From: JALORV01 sp963780715
Lineage (GTDB): Bacteria; Pseudomonadota; Gammaproteobacteria; Burkholderiales; Burkholderiaceae_F
Direction: 5' to 3'
NCBI GenBank assembly: GCA_963780715.1
Contig: CAWADK010000024.1
Span: 62,001-126,000 of the forward strand
Length of the DNA stretch: 64,000 bases
Positions within the stretch are counted from its first letter, which is position 1; the number at the start of each line of letters is the position of its first letter. Of this stretch, positions 17,450 through 26,308 are shown in pieces. The translations under genes were made by a program, and so were the position numbers. The notes below the pieces were generated by a model. It ran no database searches and had not been told where the DNA came from. It saw only the letters and a program-made list of their open reading frames with translations.

Positions 17450-19744
17450 ATGGTGAAGTTCGGCATCGGGCAAGCGATCACGCGACGCGAGGACGACCGC
17501 TTGCTGACGGGGCAGGCACGCTTCGTCGACGACCTCCGCGTGCCGGGTGCACTGCACGCGATGTTCGTGCGGTCGCCGTATGCGCATGCCCGCATTCTCT
17601 CGATCGAGAGCGCGGAGGCGCGAGCGATCGAGGGCGTCGTGACGATCCTGACAGGCGCCGACCTGCAGGCCGACGGCGTCGCGCCGTTCCCCTCAAACCC
17701 GATGTTGAAGTCCGCCCCCGGCAAGCCGTCGACAACGGCGCCGTTCCATGTGCTCGCGGTCGATGCGGTGCGGTTCGTCGGCCAGCCGGTGGCGGTCGTG
17801 CTGGCCGAGTCGCGCGCGGCGGCGGAGCGAGCCGCCAACCTGGTGACCGTCGACTGCGATCCCTTGCCGGCCGTCGCGTCGCTCGCCGCGGCGCTCGCGC
17901 CGGATGCCCCTCTTGTTTGGCCTGACGCGCCCGGCAATGTCGCGGGGTCCGCGAGCTTCGGCGACCGCGACGCCTGCGATCGCGCCTTTGCCGCCGCGAA
18001 GCACGTCACACGCATCGCGGTCGATAACCAGCGGCTGTCGCCGGTCACGCTCGAACCGCGCGGCTGCGTGGCGGAGTTCGACGCGGCCTCGGGCCGGCTC
18101 ACCTTCCACGCGACTTCGCAGAATCCGGCCAGCTACCAGGGCACGCTGGCAAAGATGCTGAAGCTCGCGCCGGAGCAGGTGCGCGTGGTCGTCGGCGACG
18201 TCGGTGGCGGCTTCGGCATGAAGGCGCTGGTGCATCCGGAGGACGTTGTCGTGGCGTACGCCGCGCGCAAGCTGGGGCGACCCGTACGCTGGCGCGCGAC
18301 GCGACTGGAAGAATTCCAGGCCGCGAGCCACGGGCGCGACCAGCGCGCCGAGGCCGAACTCGCGTTCGATGCCGACGGGCGCATCCTGGCCATGCGGGTG
18401 CGCATCAGTGGTGCGCTCGGCGCCTACGGCCACGGCGCCGGCGCGGCGATTCATCTGGCGATCGGGCCCAAGGTCACGACGGGCGTGTATCACGTGCCGG
18501 TGCTCGACCTGCAGGCGAAGGCCGTGCTGACGAACACCAACGTCATCGGCGCCTACCGCGGCGCGGGCCGGCCCGAGGCGATCTACCTCATCGAGCGGCT
18601 GATGGACCGCGCGGCGGCCGAGCTGAAACTCGATCCCGCCGAACTGCGCCGCCGCAATCTCGTGCAGCCTGGGCAGATGCCGTACCGCAACGCCATGGGC
18701 GAGACGTTCGACAGCGGCGATTTTCCGAACCTGCTGGCCAAGGCGCTGGCGGCGGCCGACTGGGCAGGATTTGACGGGCGCCGGCGCGACTCCGAAGCGC
18801 GCGGCAGGTTGCGTGGCCGCGCGGTGTCGACCTTTCTCGAATGGACCGGTGTCGTGCACGAGGAGACCGTGCGCCTGCACGTCGAGGGCGACGGGCGGGT
18901 GCGTGTCTTCACCGCGATGCAGGCGATGGGCCAGGGCATCGAGACCAGCTATGTGCAGATCCTGGCCGAAACTCTGCAACTCGACCCGGATTGCTTCGAA
19001 ATCGTGCAGGGCGACAGCGACGTCGCGCAGGGCATCGGCAGCATGGGCAGCCGGTCGCTCTACATCGGCGGCTCGGCCATGCAGACCGCCTCGCAGCAGG
19101 CCATCGACGTGGGCCGCGACTTGGCTGCCAAGGCGCTCGAGGCGCCGGTGCCGGATCTGGTCTACGCCGACGGGCGTTTCAAGGTCGTGGGCACCGACCT
19201 CGGCATCGACCTCACCGCGCTGGCGCGACAGCAGCCCGGGCAGCGCATCGCGGTGACCACCGTGCAGAAAGTTGGCGGGCCCTCCTGGCCCAACGGCTGC
19301 CACGTCTGCGAAGTAGAGATCGATCCCGAGACCGGGCATGTCGAGATCGTGCGCTATACGACCTATGACGACGTCGGCCGCGTCATCAATCCGCTGATCG
19401 TCGCCGGGCAGGTGCACGGCGGTATCGCGCAGGCCGTTGGCCAGGCATTGCACGAGCGGGTCGTCTACGACGAAGAGGGCCAGCTGCTGACGGGCTCGTT
19501 CATGGATTACGGCATTCCACGCGCCGACGACCTGCCGGACTTCGCCACGCACACCGATGAGACGCAGCCCTGCAAGATCAACCCGCTCGGCGCCAAGGGC
19601 GTCGGCGAACTCGGCACCGTGGGCGCCACGCCGACCATCATCAACGCGATCGTCGATGCGCTGCGGCCCCTGGGCGTGACCGACATCGCGATGCCGGCCA
19701 CGCCGGAGCGGGTGTGGAGGGCGATCCGGGAGGCGCGCCGCTGA
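17450..19744 (+). CDS. CoxL-like molybdopterin-binding large subunit (xanthine dehydrogenase family)
   Basis: A 764-residue molybdenum hydroxylase large subunit. An N-terminal Ald_Xan_dh_C domain (REDDRLLTGQARFVDDL) is followed by the molybdopterin-binding domain with GDVGGGFGMK, AYRGAGRPE and the final GAKGVGELGTVG, where the Glu near the cofactor is conserved. AYRGAGR is the form II type, not the AYXCSFR of true CO dehydrogenase, so the substrate is probably an aldehyde, purine or other small molecule. The usual FAD and 2Fe-2S subunit genes are not next to it, which is odd. Length is normal and the frame is intact. Confidence 0.88.
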   Translation: MVKFGIGQAITRREDDRLLTGQARFVDDLRVPGALHAMFVRSPYAHARILSIESAEARAIEGVVTILTGADLQADGVAPFPSNPMLKSAPGKPSTTAPFHVLAVDAVRFVGQPVAVVLAESRAAAERAANLVTVDCDPLPAVASLAAALAPDAPLVWPDAPGNVAGSASFGDRDACDRAFAAAKHVTRIAVDNQRLSPVTLEPRGCVAEFDAASGRLTFHATSQNPASYQGTLAKMLKLAPEQVRVVVGDVGGGFGMKALVHPEDVVVAYAARKLGRPVRWRATRLEEFQAASHGRDQRAEAELAFDADGRILAMRVRISGALGAYGHGAGAAIHLAIGPKVTTGVYHVPVLDLQAKAVLTNTNVIGAYRGAGRPEAIYLIERLMDRAAAELKLDPAELRRRNLVQPGQMPYRNAMGETFDSGDFPNLLAKALAAADWAGFDGRRRDSEARGRLRGRAVSTFLEWTGVVHEETVRLHVEGDGRVRVFTAMQAMGQGIETSYVQILAETLQLDPDCFEIVQGDSDVAQGIGSMGSRSLYIGGSAMQTASQQAIDVGRDLAAKALEAPVPDLVYADGRFKVVGTDLGIDLTALARQQPGQRIAVTTVQKVGGPSWPNGCHVCEVEIDPETGHVEIVRYTTYDDVGRVINPLIVAGQVHGGIAQAVGQALHERVVYDEEGQLLTGSFMDYGIPRADDLPDFATHTDETQPCKINPLGAKGVGELGTVGATPTIINAIVDALRPLGVTDIAMPATPERVWRAIREARR

Positions 19745-19745
19745 C

Positions 19746-19761
19746 CCCGCCGTTGGGCGGG
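19746..19761 (+). terminator. Weak hairpin after the CoxL-like gene
   Basis: 6-bp stem CCCGCC / GGCGGG with loop GTTG, starting 2 bp after the stop codon. No T run follows, so termination is uncertain. Confidence 0.3.
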
Positions 19762-19784
19762 ACCAGGCGCAGGCCAGCGGTCAT

Positions 19785-19910
19785 TCACTGCTGGATGAAC
19801 GGAAACGCCCCTCCTCCAACGGCGTCGAGTTCCGTCTCGTTCAGCGGCTTCAATTCAGTTTCGGGCCGGGCAGGTTCGTCGCCGCGGCCTTCCAGTGTCT
19901 GTTCGCTCAT
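19785..19910 (-). CDS. 41-residue peptide precursor with double-glycine leader
   Basis: ATG at 19910, TGA at 19785, with a strong ribosome binding site (GGAGGAG, 3 bp upstream). The leader fits the secretion consensus LSxxELxxIxGG in exact register: LNETELDAVGGG has Leu at -12, Glu at -8, Leu at -7, Val at -4 and Gly at -2 and -1. Cleavage after residue 34 would release the heptapeptide AFPFIQQ. Such leaders are recognised by peptidase-containing ABC transporters (C39 type) that export bacteriocins or signalling peptides; none is in the window. The seven-residue product is too short for a typical bacteriocin and closer to a pheromone. It is divergent from a giant regulator gene. The gene is convincing; the function is inferred. 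Confidence 0.75.
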   Translation of the reverse strand: MSEQTLEGRGDEPARPETELKPLNETELDAVGGGAFPFIQQ

Positions 19911-19958
19911 GGCTCCTCCGTTCTCAAGGGGTCGCGCCGCCAGGCGGGACGCTGCTGT

Positions 19959-19987
19959 TGTTTAGGCCTGGTCACTCCGCACGTCAA
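19959..19987 (-). promoter_or_regulatory. Candidate sigma70 promoter of the peptide gene
   Basis: On the minus strand, -35 TTGACG (5 of 6 match) and -10 TAAACA (3 of 6) are separated by exactly 17 bp, placing the transcript start near 19952 and leaving a leader of about 40 nt. Confidence 0.4.
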
Positions 19988-20153
19988 GGGTCAACCGCCT
20001 GTTCCGGCTGCAAGTGAGTTGCTCCAGAAACCGCGACGCCACTGCCCGACTGTGCTTGCTCACAAGTCGACACATTGTCATGGTGTTCGCCCTATGGGGA
20101 ACGGGCGGCTGAGGGTGCAGATCGCCGCTCTGGACGGGGCACGTCGCTCTGTA

Positions 20154-20170
20154 TAACGTTCCGGTAACGC
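20154..20170 (+). promoter_or_regulatory. Direct-repeat element, copy A, upstream of the BTAD regulator
   Basis: TAACGTTCCGGTAACGC contains TAACG twice, 11 bp apart (one helical turn). The same element, 15 of 17 identical, occurs at 23635-23651 before the exported-protein genes. Direct repeats at an 11-bp spacing are how SARP-type winged-helix/BTAD regulators bind. The first repeat overlaps a -10-like TATAAC at 20152-20157, which would suit autoregulation. Confidence 0.5.
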
Positions 20171-20180
20171 GCATGCCCAA

Positions 20181-20199
20181 GGATCGACGCCGTCGATCC
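20181..20199. promoter_or_regulatory. 19-bp palindrome next to the regulator start
   Basis: GGATCGACG-C-CGTCGATCC is a perfect 9-bp inverted repeat around one base. It ends 5 bp before the ATG at 20205, where a ribosome binding site would be expected. It could be an operator, an RNA hairpin covering the start, or evidence that translation begins further downstream. Confidence 0.45.
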
Positions 20200-20204
20200 C
20201 GGTG

Positions 20205-23200
20205 ATGGAGCCAGACGTGCGCGATCTTGAGACGCACAGCGCGACTGCAGCAATCGAGCTGCATCGCTGGCTGCACCTTGCGGAGTTGCTCGTGCCGAAG
20301 TCCTCTTCGGTGGCTGCTGTGCCTCACGCGCGACTGCTGGCGGCGCCGGCGTTGCTTATGGGCGGCGACGTGGTCCTTGCGCTCGAGCGCAAGGACGCAG
20401 CGCTGCTGGCCCTGCTGGCCGTCGACGGACCCATGTCGCGAGCGCGTGTCGCTGCCCTGCTATGGCCCGATGCCGAGTCGCCGAATGCGCGCAACAGCCT
20501 GCGTCAGCGCCTGTTCCGTTTGCGTCGCGCGGTCGGCTCGAATGTCATCGAGGAGGATGCGGCGCTTCGACTCGCAGACAGCGTGGCGCACGACCTCGCA
20601 GACCTGCCGGGGCGGCTCGCACAGGACCCTTCAGCCGCCGCGGGTGAACTGCTGGGCTCGTTCGGATACGAAGACATGGGCGAACTCGCCGAGTGGGTGC
20701 AGAGTGCGCGCGAACGTTTCCGGGCCCTGCGACGCGATGCGATTGCGGCAGCCGCCGCCCACGAAGAGAGCAACGGTCATGTCGCTCGCGCTCTGGTCTA
20801 TGCCGAACGCCTGCTCGCCGAGGACCCCCTGTCCGAAAAGGCGCACCGTCTGGCGATGCGCCTGCACTACCGGCGTGGCGATCGTTCGGCCGCGCTGGCT
20901 GCTTTCGCGCACTGCCGCCATCTGCTCAAGAGCGAGCTGGCGACAGACCCGAGCGCAGAGACGCGTGAACTCGCGCAGCTGATCGAGCGCTCGGGCGAGC
21001 TACCGGGCGCGGCGGCCCGGCCAATGCCAGCGGTCATTTCGCGTCCACCTCTGCTGGTCGGTCGAGATCGCGAGTGGCGTTTGCTCGAAGGCGGATGGGA
21101 TGCCGGTCGCGTCGTACTGCTCAGCGGCGACGCAGGCATGGGAAAGACCCGCTTGCTGGGCGACTTCGCGCAGGCGCGCGCGATTCCGATCATCGACGCA
21201 CGTCCGGGCGATGCGCGTGTGCCTTACGCGTTGCTCACACGGCTGTTGCGTGCTGCCCTGCAGGCCTCGGGTAGTCGCGAGGGAAGTGCGCTCCTGCCCG
21301 TCGCAGCGCGCAAGGAACTCGCGCGCCTGCTTCCGGAGTTGGGTACGTCACCCGCCGGCATTCTGAACGAGGCACGTTTCCGCCAGGCGGTGTGCGACGC
21401 GCTGGCAACGCAGGCGACTGCGGGACTTGCCGGAGTGGCGCTCGACGACCTGCACTTTGCCGACGAAGCCACGCTCGAGCTGCTGCCGGCACTGACGGCG
21501 ACCGGCTTGCGGTTTGCACTTGCCGTGCGTGGCGCCGAATGTCCGAAGGCGCTCACTGGATGGCTGCGCGCCGAGGGCGGGACCGAACTGATCGAAGTGC
21601 CGCTACATCCTCTCGTCGAGTCGGAAGTGCGAGCGTTGCTCGACACACTTGCATTGCCGGGCTTCGACTCGGCTGCGCTGGCCGGTCCTCTGGTACGACA
21701 CACAGGAGGAAATCCGTTCTTCATTCTCGAGACCCTTGGTGCCATCGCTGCGACGGGTGGTGCAGCGGGGCGACCACCTGCCGGCCACCCCGACGGTCGG
21801 CGCGCTCATCGAGCGGCGCCTGGCACAACTCAGCCCGGCCGCGCTTCGGCTCGCGCGGGTGGCGGCGCTGGCCGGAGTGGATTTCAGCGCGGAGCTCGCC
21901 GCCTCGGTGCTGGAGGAACATCCACTAGACCTCGTCGGTGCGTGGCGCGAGCTGGAGGCGGCCCAGATGGTCCGCGACGAGGCATTCGCCCATGATCTGA
22001 TCGTCGAGGCGACATTGCGAGCCGTGCCGCGTCCGATTGCGCAGGTACTGCACAAGTCGATAGGGTCCTTCCTGGAGCAGCATGGGGCCCCCGCAGCACG
22101 CGTTGCCCACCATTGGCTCGAAGCCGCCGAGTGGTACAAGGCCGCCCAGCAGTACAACGCGGCGGCACGCGTCAGCTTCAATGCGTCGCGCTTCCCCGAC
22201 GCAGGAGAGCACTTTCGGCGAGCGGCGGACTGCTTCGAACGTGCCGGCGCACAGGGGGAGCAGCATTCGGCACTGCAGGAGCTCGCGGGCTGTCAGATCA
22301 AGGCGTTCGACCTGACCGGAGCGCGCGAGGTCGCGGAGCTGCTGCTGCGCATCTCGGCGGACGAAGCCCAGCATGGCTGGGCACTCGACCGCCTGATCGA
22401 TACGCTCAACATGGGTCGCCAGGATGATGCCGCTGCATCGGCGGCCGCCGTCGAAATGCGGCGTCGCGGGCAGAAGCAGGGCGATCGTTGGATGGAGTTC
22501 AACGCGACGCGGAAGCTGGCGGTCACCCTGGCCCATCGTGGCAAGTTCGACGAAGCGCTGGCATTGTTCGGCACGCAGTCGGACTGGATCGAGGCGAATC
22601 TCCACGAGTGGAACGTCCACGTCTGGATGTGCGACAACGCCTATGTGCTCGATCTGTCGGACCAGCTCGATAGCGCCATTGCAGCCTACCGCCGCGCAGA
22701 AGCGCTCGCCCGGCAGCACCAGAACTGGTGGGTTGTCTACGTCGCGTTGCGCAATGTCGCACTGACCTCCGCATGGACAGGCCGCCTCGACCAGGCCGTT
22801 GCGACGTCCGACGAAGCCGTGCACTTTTCCGGCCGACTGGGCGACGCTCTGGTCGAGCGCAATCCGCGCGACTCGGGGCGCCGCGCCGCACTGCTGCGAA
22901 GCGCCGGCCGTCTGGGCGAGGCCCTGACGCTGCTGCAGGACGCCTGCGCCGTTCTGAAGCACGGAGGCAGCGACTACTGGCTTGCGTTTTGCGCTGACCA
23001 GATGGCCCTGCTCCATGTCGACCTGGGACAGCCCGGCAGGGCGCGGGACTTGCTGGGGCAGGACGTGCATTCCCTGCCGCCGGAGGCCGCGATTTCACGG
23101 TGGATCACGAAGTCGCGCGAGGCGCGCGCCGGCGGAAACCGGCCCCTTGCCGCTTCGAGCGAGGCACTTCAGGCGATCAATGATCCGGCGTGTCCGGCGC

Positions 23201-23637
23201 GCTGGATGATGCTCGGGATGCTCGAGAGTGCACGCGACATTGACCCCGAGCGTGCGCTCGCCCTGTGTCGCCATGTCGACGAGCAGGCTCAGAAGCACGG
23301 ACACGCGGGAATAGGACTGCACGCCGTGGCGCTGGCGGCGGATCGCGCTGCGCAGTCCGGAGACGTCGCGTCGGCCGGAACTCTCGCGTCGCAGGCTCTT
23401 TCACTGGCACGGCAAGTCTGGCCGGTTGGGATGTCGGTGCCCGAGGTCATGTGGTGCATGCACCGGGGCTTCAGCGCCGCCGACAACGTGGCTGGTGCAA
23501 ACGAGGCGCTGGAGCGGGGCGTCCAATGGATCGAGTCAGCGGCCCTGCCGAACGTCCCCTCCGAGTTCCGAGACAGCTTCCTGCACCGCAACCCGATCAA
23601 CCGCGCACTGCTGACCGCCGGCAACCGACGTCGGTAA
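20205..23637 (+). CDS. Large BTAD-AAA-TPR transcriptional regulator (one frame change)
   Basis: About 1,140 residues when read across one frame change near 21,755. Order of parts: an N-terminal winged helix-like region (LERKDAALLALL through ARNSLRQRLFRLRR), a BTAD helical repeat domain (to about 265), an AAA/NACHT-like ATPase with Walker A SGDAGMGKTR and Walker B-like GVALDDLHFAD, and a long C-terminal TPR region. This is the layout of SARP/LuxR-type large regulators that integrate a signal through the TPR part. No ribosome binding site precedes 20205; a GTG at 20292 is an alternative start. It is divergent from the double-glycine peptide, and repeat elements flank the gene. The stop TAA lies inside repeat copy B. 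Confidence 0.8.
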
Positions 23638-23651
23638 CGGGCCGGTAACGC
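23635..23651 (+). promoter_or_regulatory. Direct-repeat element, copy B, upstream of the CsgG-like gene
   Basis: TAACGGGCCGGTAACGC matches copy A (20154-20170) at 15 of 17 positions, again with TAACG 11 bp apart. It overlaps the regulator stop codon and lies 86 bp before the CsgG-like start, a suitable place for an activator site. Confidence 0.5.
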
Positions 23652-23670
23652 TGCGATCGCTACGTTTCAT

Positions 23671-23691
23671 GCCTGCCGACCGGCGGCAGGC
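23671..23691. other. Hairpin between regulator and CsgG-like gene
   Basis: Perfect 8-bp inverted repeat GCCTGCCG / CGGCAGGC with a 5-nt loop. No T tract; possibly a weak terminator of the regulator transcript or part of the next promoter region (a -10-like TATGTT follows at 23693). Confidence 0.35.
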
Positions 23692-23737
23692 GTATGTTGA
23701 AGATCTGCCGCAACGCGGCGCTGACCAGGAGGTTGCG

Positions 23738-24661
23738 ATGAAGAACACGAAGGCGATCGATACGGACCTGAGCGTCCGTTGCTTCCGCGCCATCCGGCGG
23801 CTGCCTCGGCTGGCGCTCGGGGCTGGTGCCGTGCTGGTTCCGCTGACCTGCCTGGCCGCCGATCCGCAGCCGGGCGGCGGACACGCCACCCAGGCGCAGG
23901 GCGCCGCGGCCGGCGGATCGAGTACCGAAGCCAACTCCCAGCTCGAGTCCTGCCCCGAGACGCTCGGCACGATCAGCATTGACGAGCAGACCAATGCCGG
24001 CTGGTACAGCGCCTACCAGAGCCAGTACAAGATGGGTTCGACGGTGCCGGCGCTGCGGCTGATCATCCAGCAGTCCAACTGCTTCGTCATCGTGGACCGC
24101 GGGCGCGGCCTGGCGGCGCGCAACCGTGAGATGGCTTTGATGCGAGGCGAAGAGGGCCGTGCCGGCAGCAATGTGGGTGGGGGGCAGATTGCGGCCGCCG
24201 ACTACACGATGATTCCGGAGGTCATCCTGTCCGACCGCGGCGGCACGCGCGGCGGCGGCGGACTCGGCGGGCTGCTCGGACGCACCGGCGTGGGTGCGGT
24301 CGTCGCCGGCGTCGCGGGCTCCATGTCGACCAACGAAGCGGGCGCGATCCTGACGCTGATCGACAACCGCTCCACAGTGCAGCTCGCCGCCGCCGAGGGT
24401 TACTCGAAGAACGTCGATTTCGGCGGGATGGTGGGCTTCTTCGGCGGCGGAGCCGCAGGCGGCGCGGGTGCCTATACCAGCACGCCGCAGGGCAAGGTCA
24501 TCTTCGCTGCGTTCACTGACTCGTACAACAAGATGGTGCGGGCCCTGCGCAACTACAAGGCGCAGACCGTGCGTGGCGGACTCGGCACCGGTGGCCGGCT
24601 CGGCGTACAGGGCGGCAGCACGGACGCGTCACGCGAAGTCGACTCCAAGCCGCGGCAGTGA
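23738..24661 (+). CDS. CsgG-like exported protein
   Basis: A 307-residue protein starting at an ATG with a strong ribosome binding site (AGGAGG, 5 bp upstream). A long signal peptide ends near CLAAD. The middle resembles the CsgG/HfaB family: LRLIIQQSNCFVIVDRGRG, then RNREMALMRGEE and AAADYTMIPEVI, as in the part of CsgG that forms the outer-membrane secretion pore. There is no lipobox cysteine at the cleavage site, unlike true CsgG. The C-terminus is Gly-rich. It is the first gene of a run of genes for exported proteins, 7 bp before the next. It may help export or display envelope proteins; family placement is moderately sure. Confidence 0.65.
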   Translation: MKNTKAIDTDLSVRCFRAIRRLPRLALGAGAVLVPLTCLAADPQPGGGHATQAQGAAAGGSSTEANSQLESCPETLGTISIDEQTNAGWYSAYQSQYKMGSTVPALRLIIQQSNCFVIVDRGRGLAARNREMALMRGEEGRAGSNVGGGQIAAADYTMIPEVILSDRGGTRGGGGLGGLLGRTGVGAVVAGVAGSMSTNEAGAILTLIDNRSTVQLAAAEGYSKNVDFGGMVGFFGGGAAGGAGAYTSTPQGKVIFAAFTDSYNKMVRALRNYKAQTVRGGLGTGGRLGVQGGSTDASREVDSKPRQ

Positions 24662-24668
24662 GGCAGCG

Positions 24669-25166
24669 ATGAGCGCCCGCAAACGCAATATTCGTGACCT
24701 CGGCGGGCTCGTTCTCGGGTGCGCGCTGCTCGCCGCGCATCCCGGCGCGTCGGCGGAATACTTCAGCCTCTATCTGAAGTGCGAGGGCGAGGTCACGTCG
24801 GCCGCCGGCAAGAACCGCGCGCATCTCGACGTCGCGATGCGCGACAACAACCAGTCGGCCGTCATCCAGCGCTCGAACATCCTGCCGGTCGGCGAGAAGA
24901 TGAAGTACGAAGTCTCGCCGGCCACCTACAGCATGACTTACCGCTCGCCCAAGGCGCGCACACAGCTCTATTACGACTGGATGCGCGGCCAGCTTTTCGC
25001 GTGGGATCCCAGCCTGCAGCGGCTGGCCTACATACGGCTGTCGATCGACCGTCAGAACGGCAACCTGGAGGGCGACTTCCGCAACGCCGACGACACCATC
25101 CTCGCCCGCTTCGGCATGGGCTGCCAGAAGGTCGATCCCTCGGCGCTGCCGCCGCCGAAGTTCTAG
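24669..25166 (+). CDS. Exported protein of unknown function
   Basis: 165 residues with a signal peptide (cleavage near GASAE). The mature part begins YFSLYLKCEGEV and has two cysteines, one early and one near the end (MGCQKVD), possibly a disulfide. It looks like a small beta-rich periplasmic protein. I recognise no family. It lies 7 bp after the CsgG-like gene and 73 bp before the Ivy-like gene, so it probably shares their transcript. Confidence 0.65.
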   Translation: MSARKRNIRDLGGLVLGCALLAAHPGASAEYFSLYLKCEGEVTSAAGKNRAHLDVAMRDNNQSAVIQRSNILPVGEKMKYEVSPATYSMTYRSPKARTQLYYDWMRGQLFAWDPSLQRLAYIRLSIDRQNGNLEGDFRNADDTILARFGMGCQKVDPSALPPPKF

Positions 25167-25177
25167 CGACACCACAG

Positions 25178-25197
25178 CTCCGCCCGCCCGGGCGGAG
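25178..25197. other. Intraoperonic hairpin
   Basis: Perfect 8-bp stem CTCCGCCC / GGGCGGAG with a 4-nt loop in the 73-bp gap before the Ivy-like gene. No T tract; may reduce read-through or protect the upstream transcript. Confidence 0.4.
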
Positions 25198-25239
25198 TCC
25201 GCCGCTGCCAGCGGCAGCGACTCGATCAAGGAGAACACC

Positions 25240-25701
25240 ATGCTGGGATACCTGAGCAGGGCCGCACTCGTCGCCGCATTCGGCGTCGCTGCGGCAACCG
25301 CCACGGCGCAGACCGCCAACGCGAACGGGCAGAAAACCTTCAAGGGCTACGCGCTGACGGAACTGGGCGCGGCCGGACTGCTGTACGACCCGAAAGCAAA
25401 GGCTGCCTACTACAAGGCGCTCGGCCCGCTCGCCAAGGAGCCGTGGCTTGCCAAGCTGGACGGCCCCAGTCCGCAGAACCGTCCGGTTCGGGTCGCCAAT
25501 AGCGACTTTGTGCTGGTCGCCGTTTGCAAGAACCGCGACTGCTCCGACCACAACACCGTGTTGCTGTGGTCCGCGCCTGACGTGGTGTACGGCAAGGTCT
25601 ACCAGCGCGGCAAGTCGACGCTGATCGGCTCGCCGCCGCCCGCCGTGGCCAGCGAACTCGAGAAGCTGTGGAAGACCGAGTGGCGGTCGCAGCCGAAGTG
25701 A
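25240..25701 (+). CDS. Ivy-family (C-type) lysozyme inhibitor
   Basis: 153 residues with a signal peptide ending near ATAQT and a good ribosome binding site (AAGGAGA). The core VLVAVCKNRDCSDHNTVLLW matches the Ivy inhibitory loop, in which a Cys-bridged CKxxDC segment enters the lysozyme active site. Length fits the family. These periplasmic proteins block C-type lysozyme, and some act on the cell's own murein enzymes. Its place in an operon with a CsgG-like protein suggests envelope protection is a job of this gene set. Family call is fairly sure from the loop and flanking pattern. Confidence 0.7.
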   Translation: MLGYLSRAALVAAFGVAAATATAQTANANGQKTFKGYALTELGAAGLLYDPKAKAAYYKALGPLAKEPWLAKLDGPSPQNRPVRVANSDFVLVAVCKNRDCSDHNTVLLWSAPDVVYGKVYQRGKSTLIGSPPPAVASELEKLWKTEWRSQPK

Positions 25702-25735
25702 TGCCCGGCACGTTCTGCGCTGTGGGGGAGGCAAC

Positions 25736-26284
25736 ATGAAAGCTGTTCGAGCTACAGGGATCGTGCTGGCCGGGTTGATTTTCGGAGCGCCGGGAGTCGA
25801 CGCCGCGACGCTCGGCGACGTCGCCGCGGCGCTTGCCGCGCCGGCCGGCGCGCCGCAGGCCACCAACGGCTGGTCCGCATTCTCGAAGCTCAAGGGCGCG
25901 CAGTGGCAGGGCAGCGCGCCGAAGCGCGGCGGGAACAAGTACTACTGGAACGGTAAGGTGCCGATCGACGGCGTCGGCTCAGGCGAGATCAGTCTCGTCG
26001 GCGGTCAGAAGGCGCTGGACTCGGCCACGGTCGGTTGGCCGAAGAACATCGTGCTCGCGAAGGTTCCGGAGTTGCTTGCCGCGCAGTTCCCGAAGGACAC
26101 CAAGCTCGAGCAGGTGCGCGGCGCCTGTCCGGACGAGCGATTGAGTGGTTCGCGAATCTATCGTGCGACGCTGGCGGGGCGCAAGCCGCTGTATCTGCAC
26201 ATCCAGTTCGCGGCGAGCGACCGTGGCGGCAGCACCTCGACGATCGAGATGGAGCCGCAGCGCAACAAGGGCTGGATCTGCTGA
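25736..26284 (+). CDS. Exported protein of unknown function
   Basis: 182 residues with a signal peptide (cleavage near VDAAT) and a strong ribosome binding site (GGGGGAGG). The mature part has a Trp-rich stretch (NGWSAFSKLKGAQWQG) and two cysteines, one at the extreme C-terminus (GWIC). No family is recognised. It lies 34 bp after the Ivy-like gene in the same direction and is probably in the same operon. Confidence 0.65.
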   Translation: MKAVRATGIVLAGLIFGAPGVDAATLGDVAAALAAPAGAPQATNGWSAFSKLKGAQWQGSAPKRGGNKYYWNGKVPIDGVGSGEISLVGGQKALDSATVGWPKNIVLAKVPELLAAQFPKDTKLEQVRGACPDERLSGSRIYRATLAGRKPLYLHIQFAASDRGGSTSTIEMEPQRNKGWIC

Positions 26285-26308
26285 CATCGAAGAAGGCAAC
26301 AAACGACG

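Noticed and set aside
17693..19552. Long minus-strand frame opposite the CoxL-like gene
   Set aside because: Shadow of an intact molybdopterin subunit gene.
19746..19761. Hairpin after the CoxL-like gene as a strong terminator
   Set aside because: Stem is only 6 bp and no T tract follows; kept only as a weak feature.
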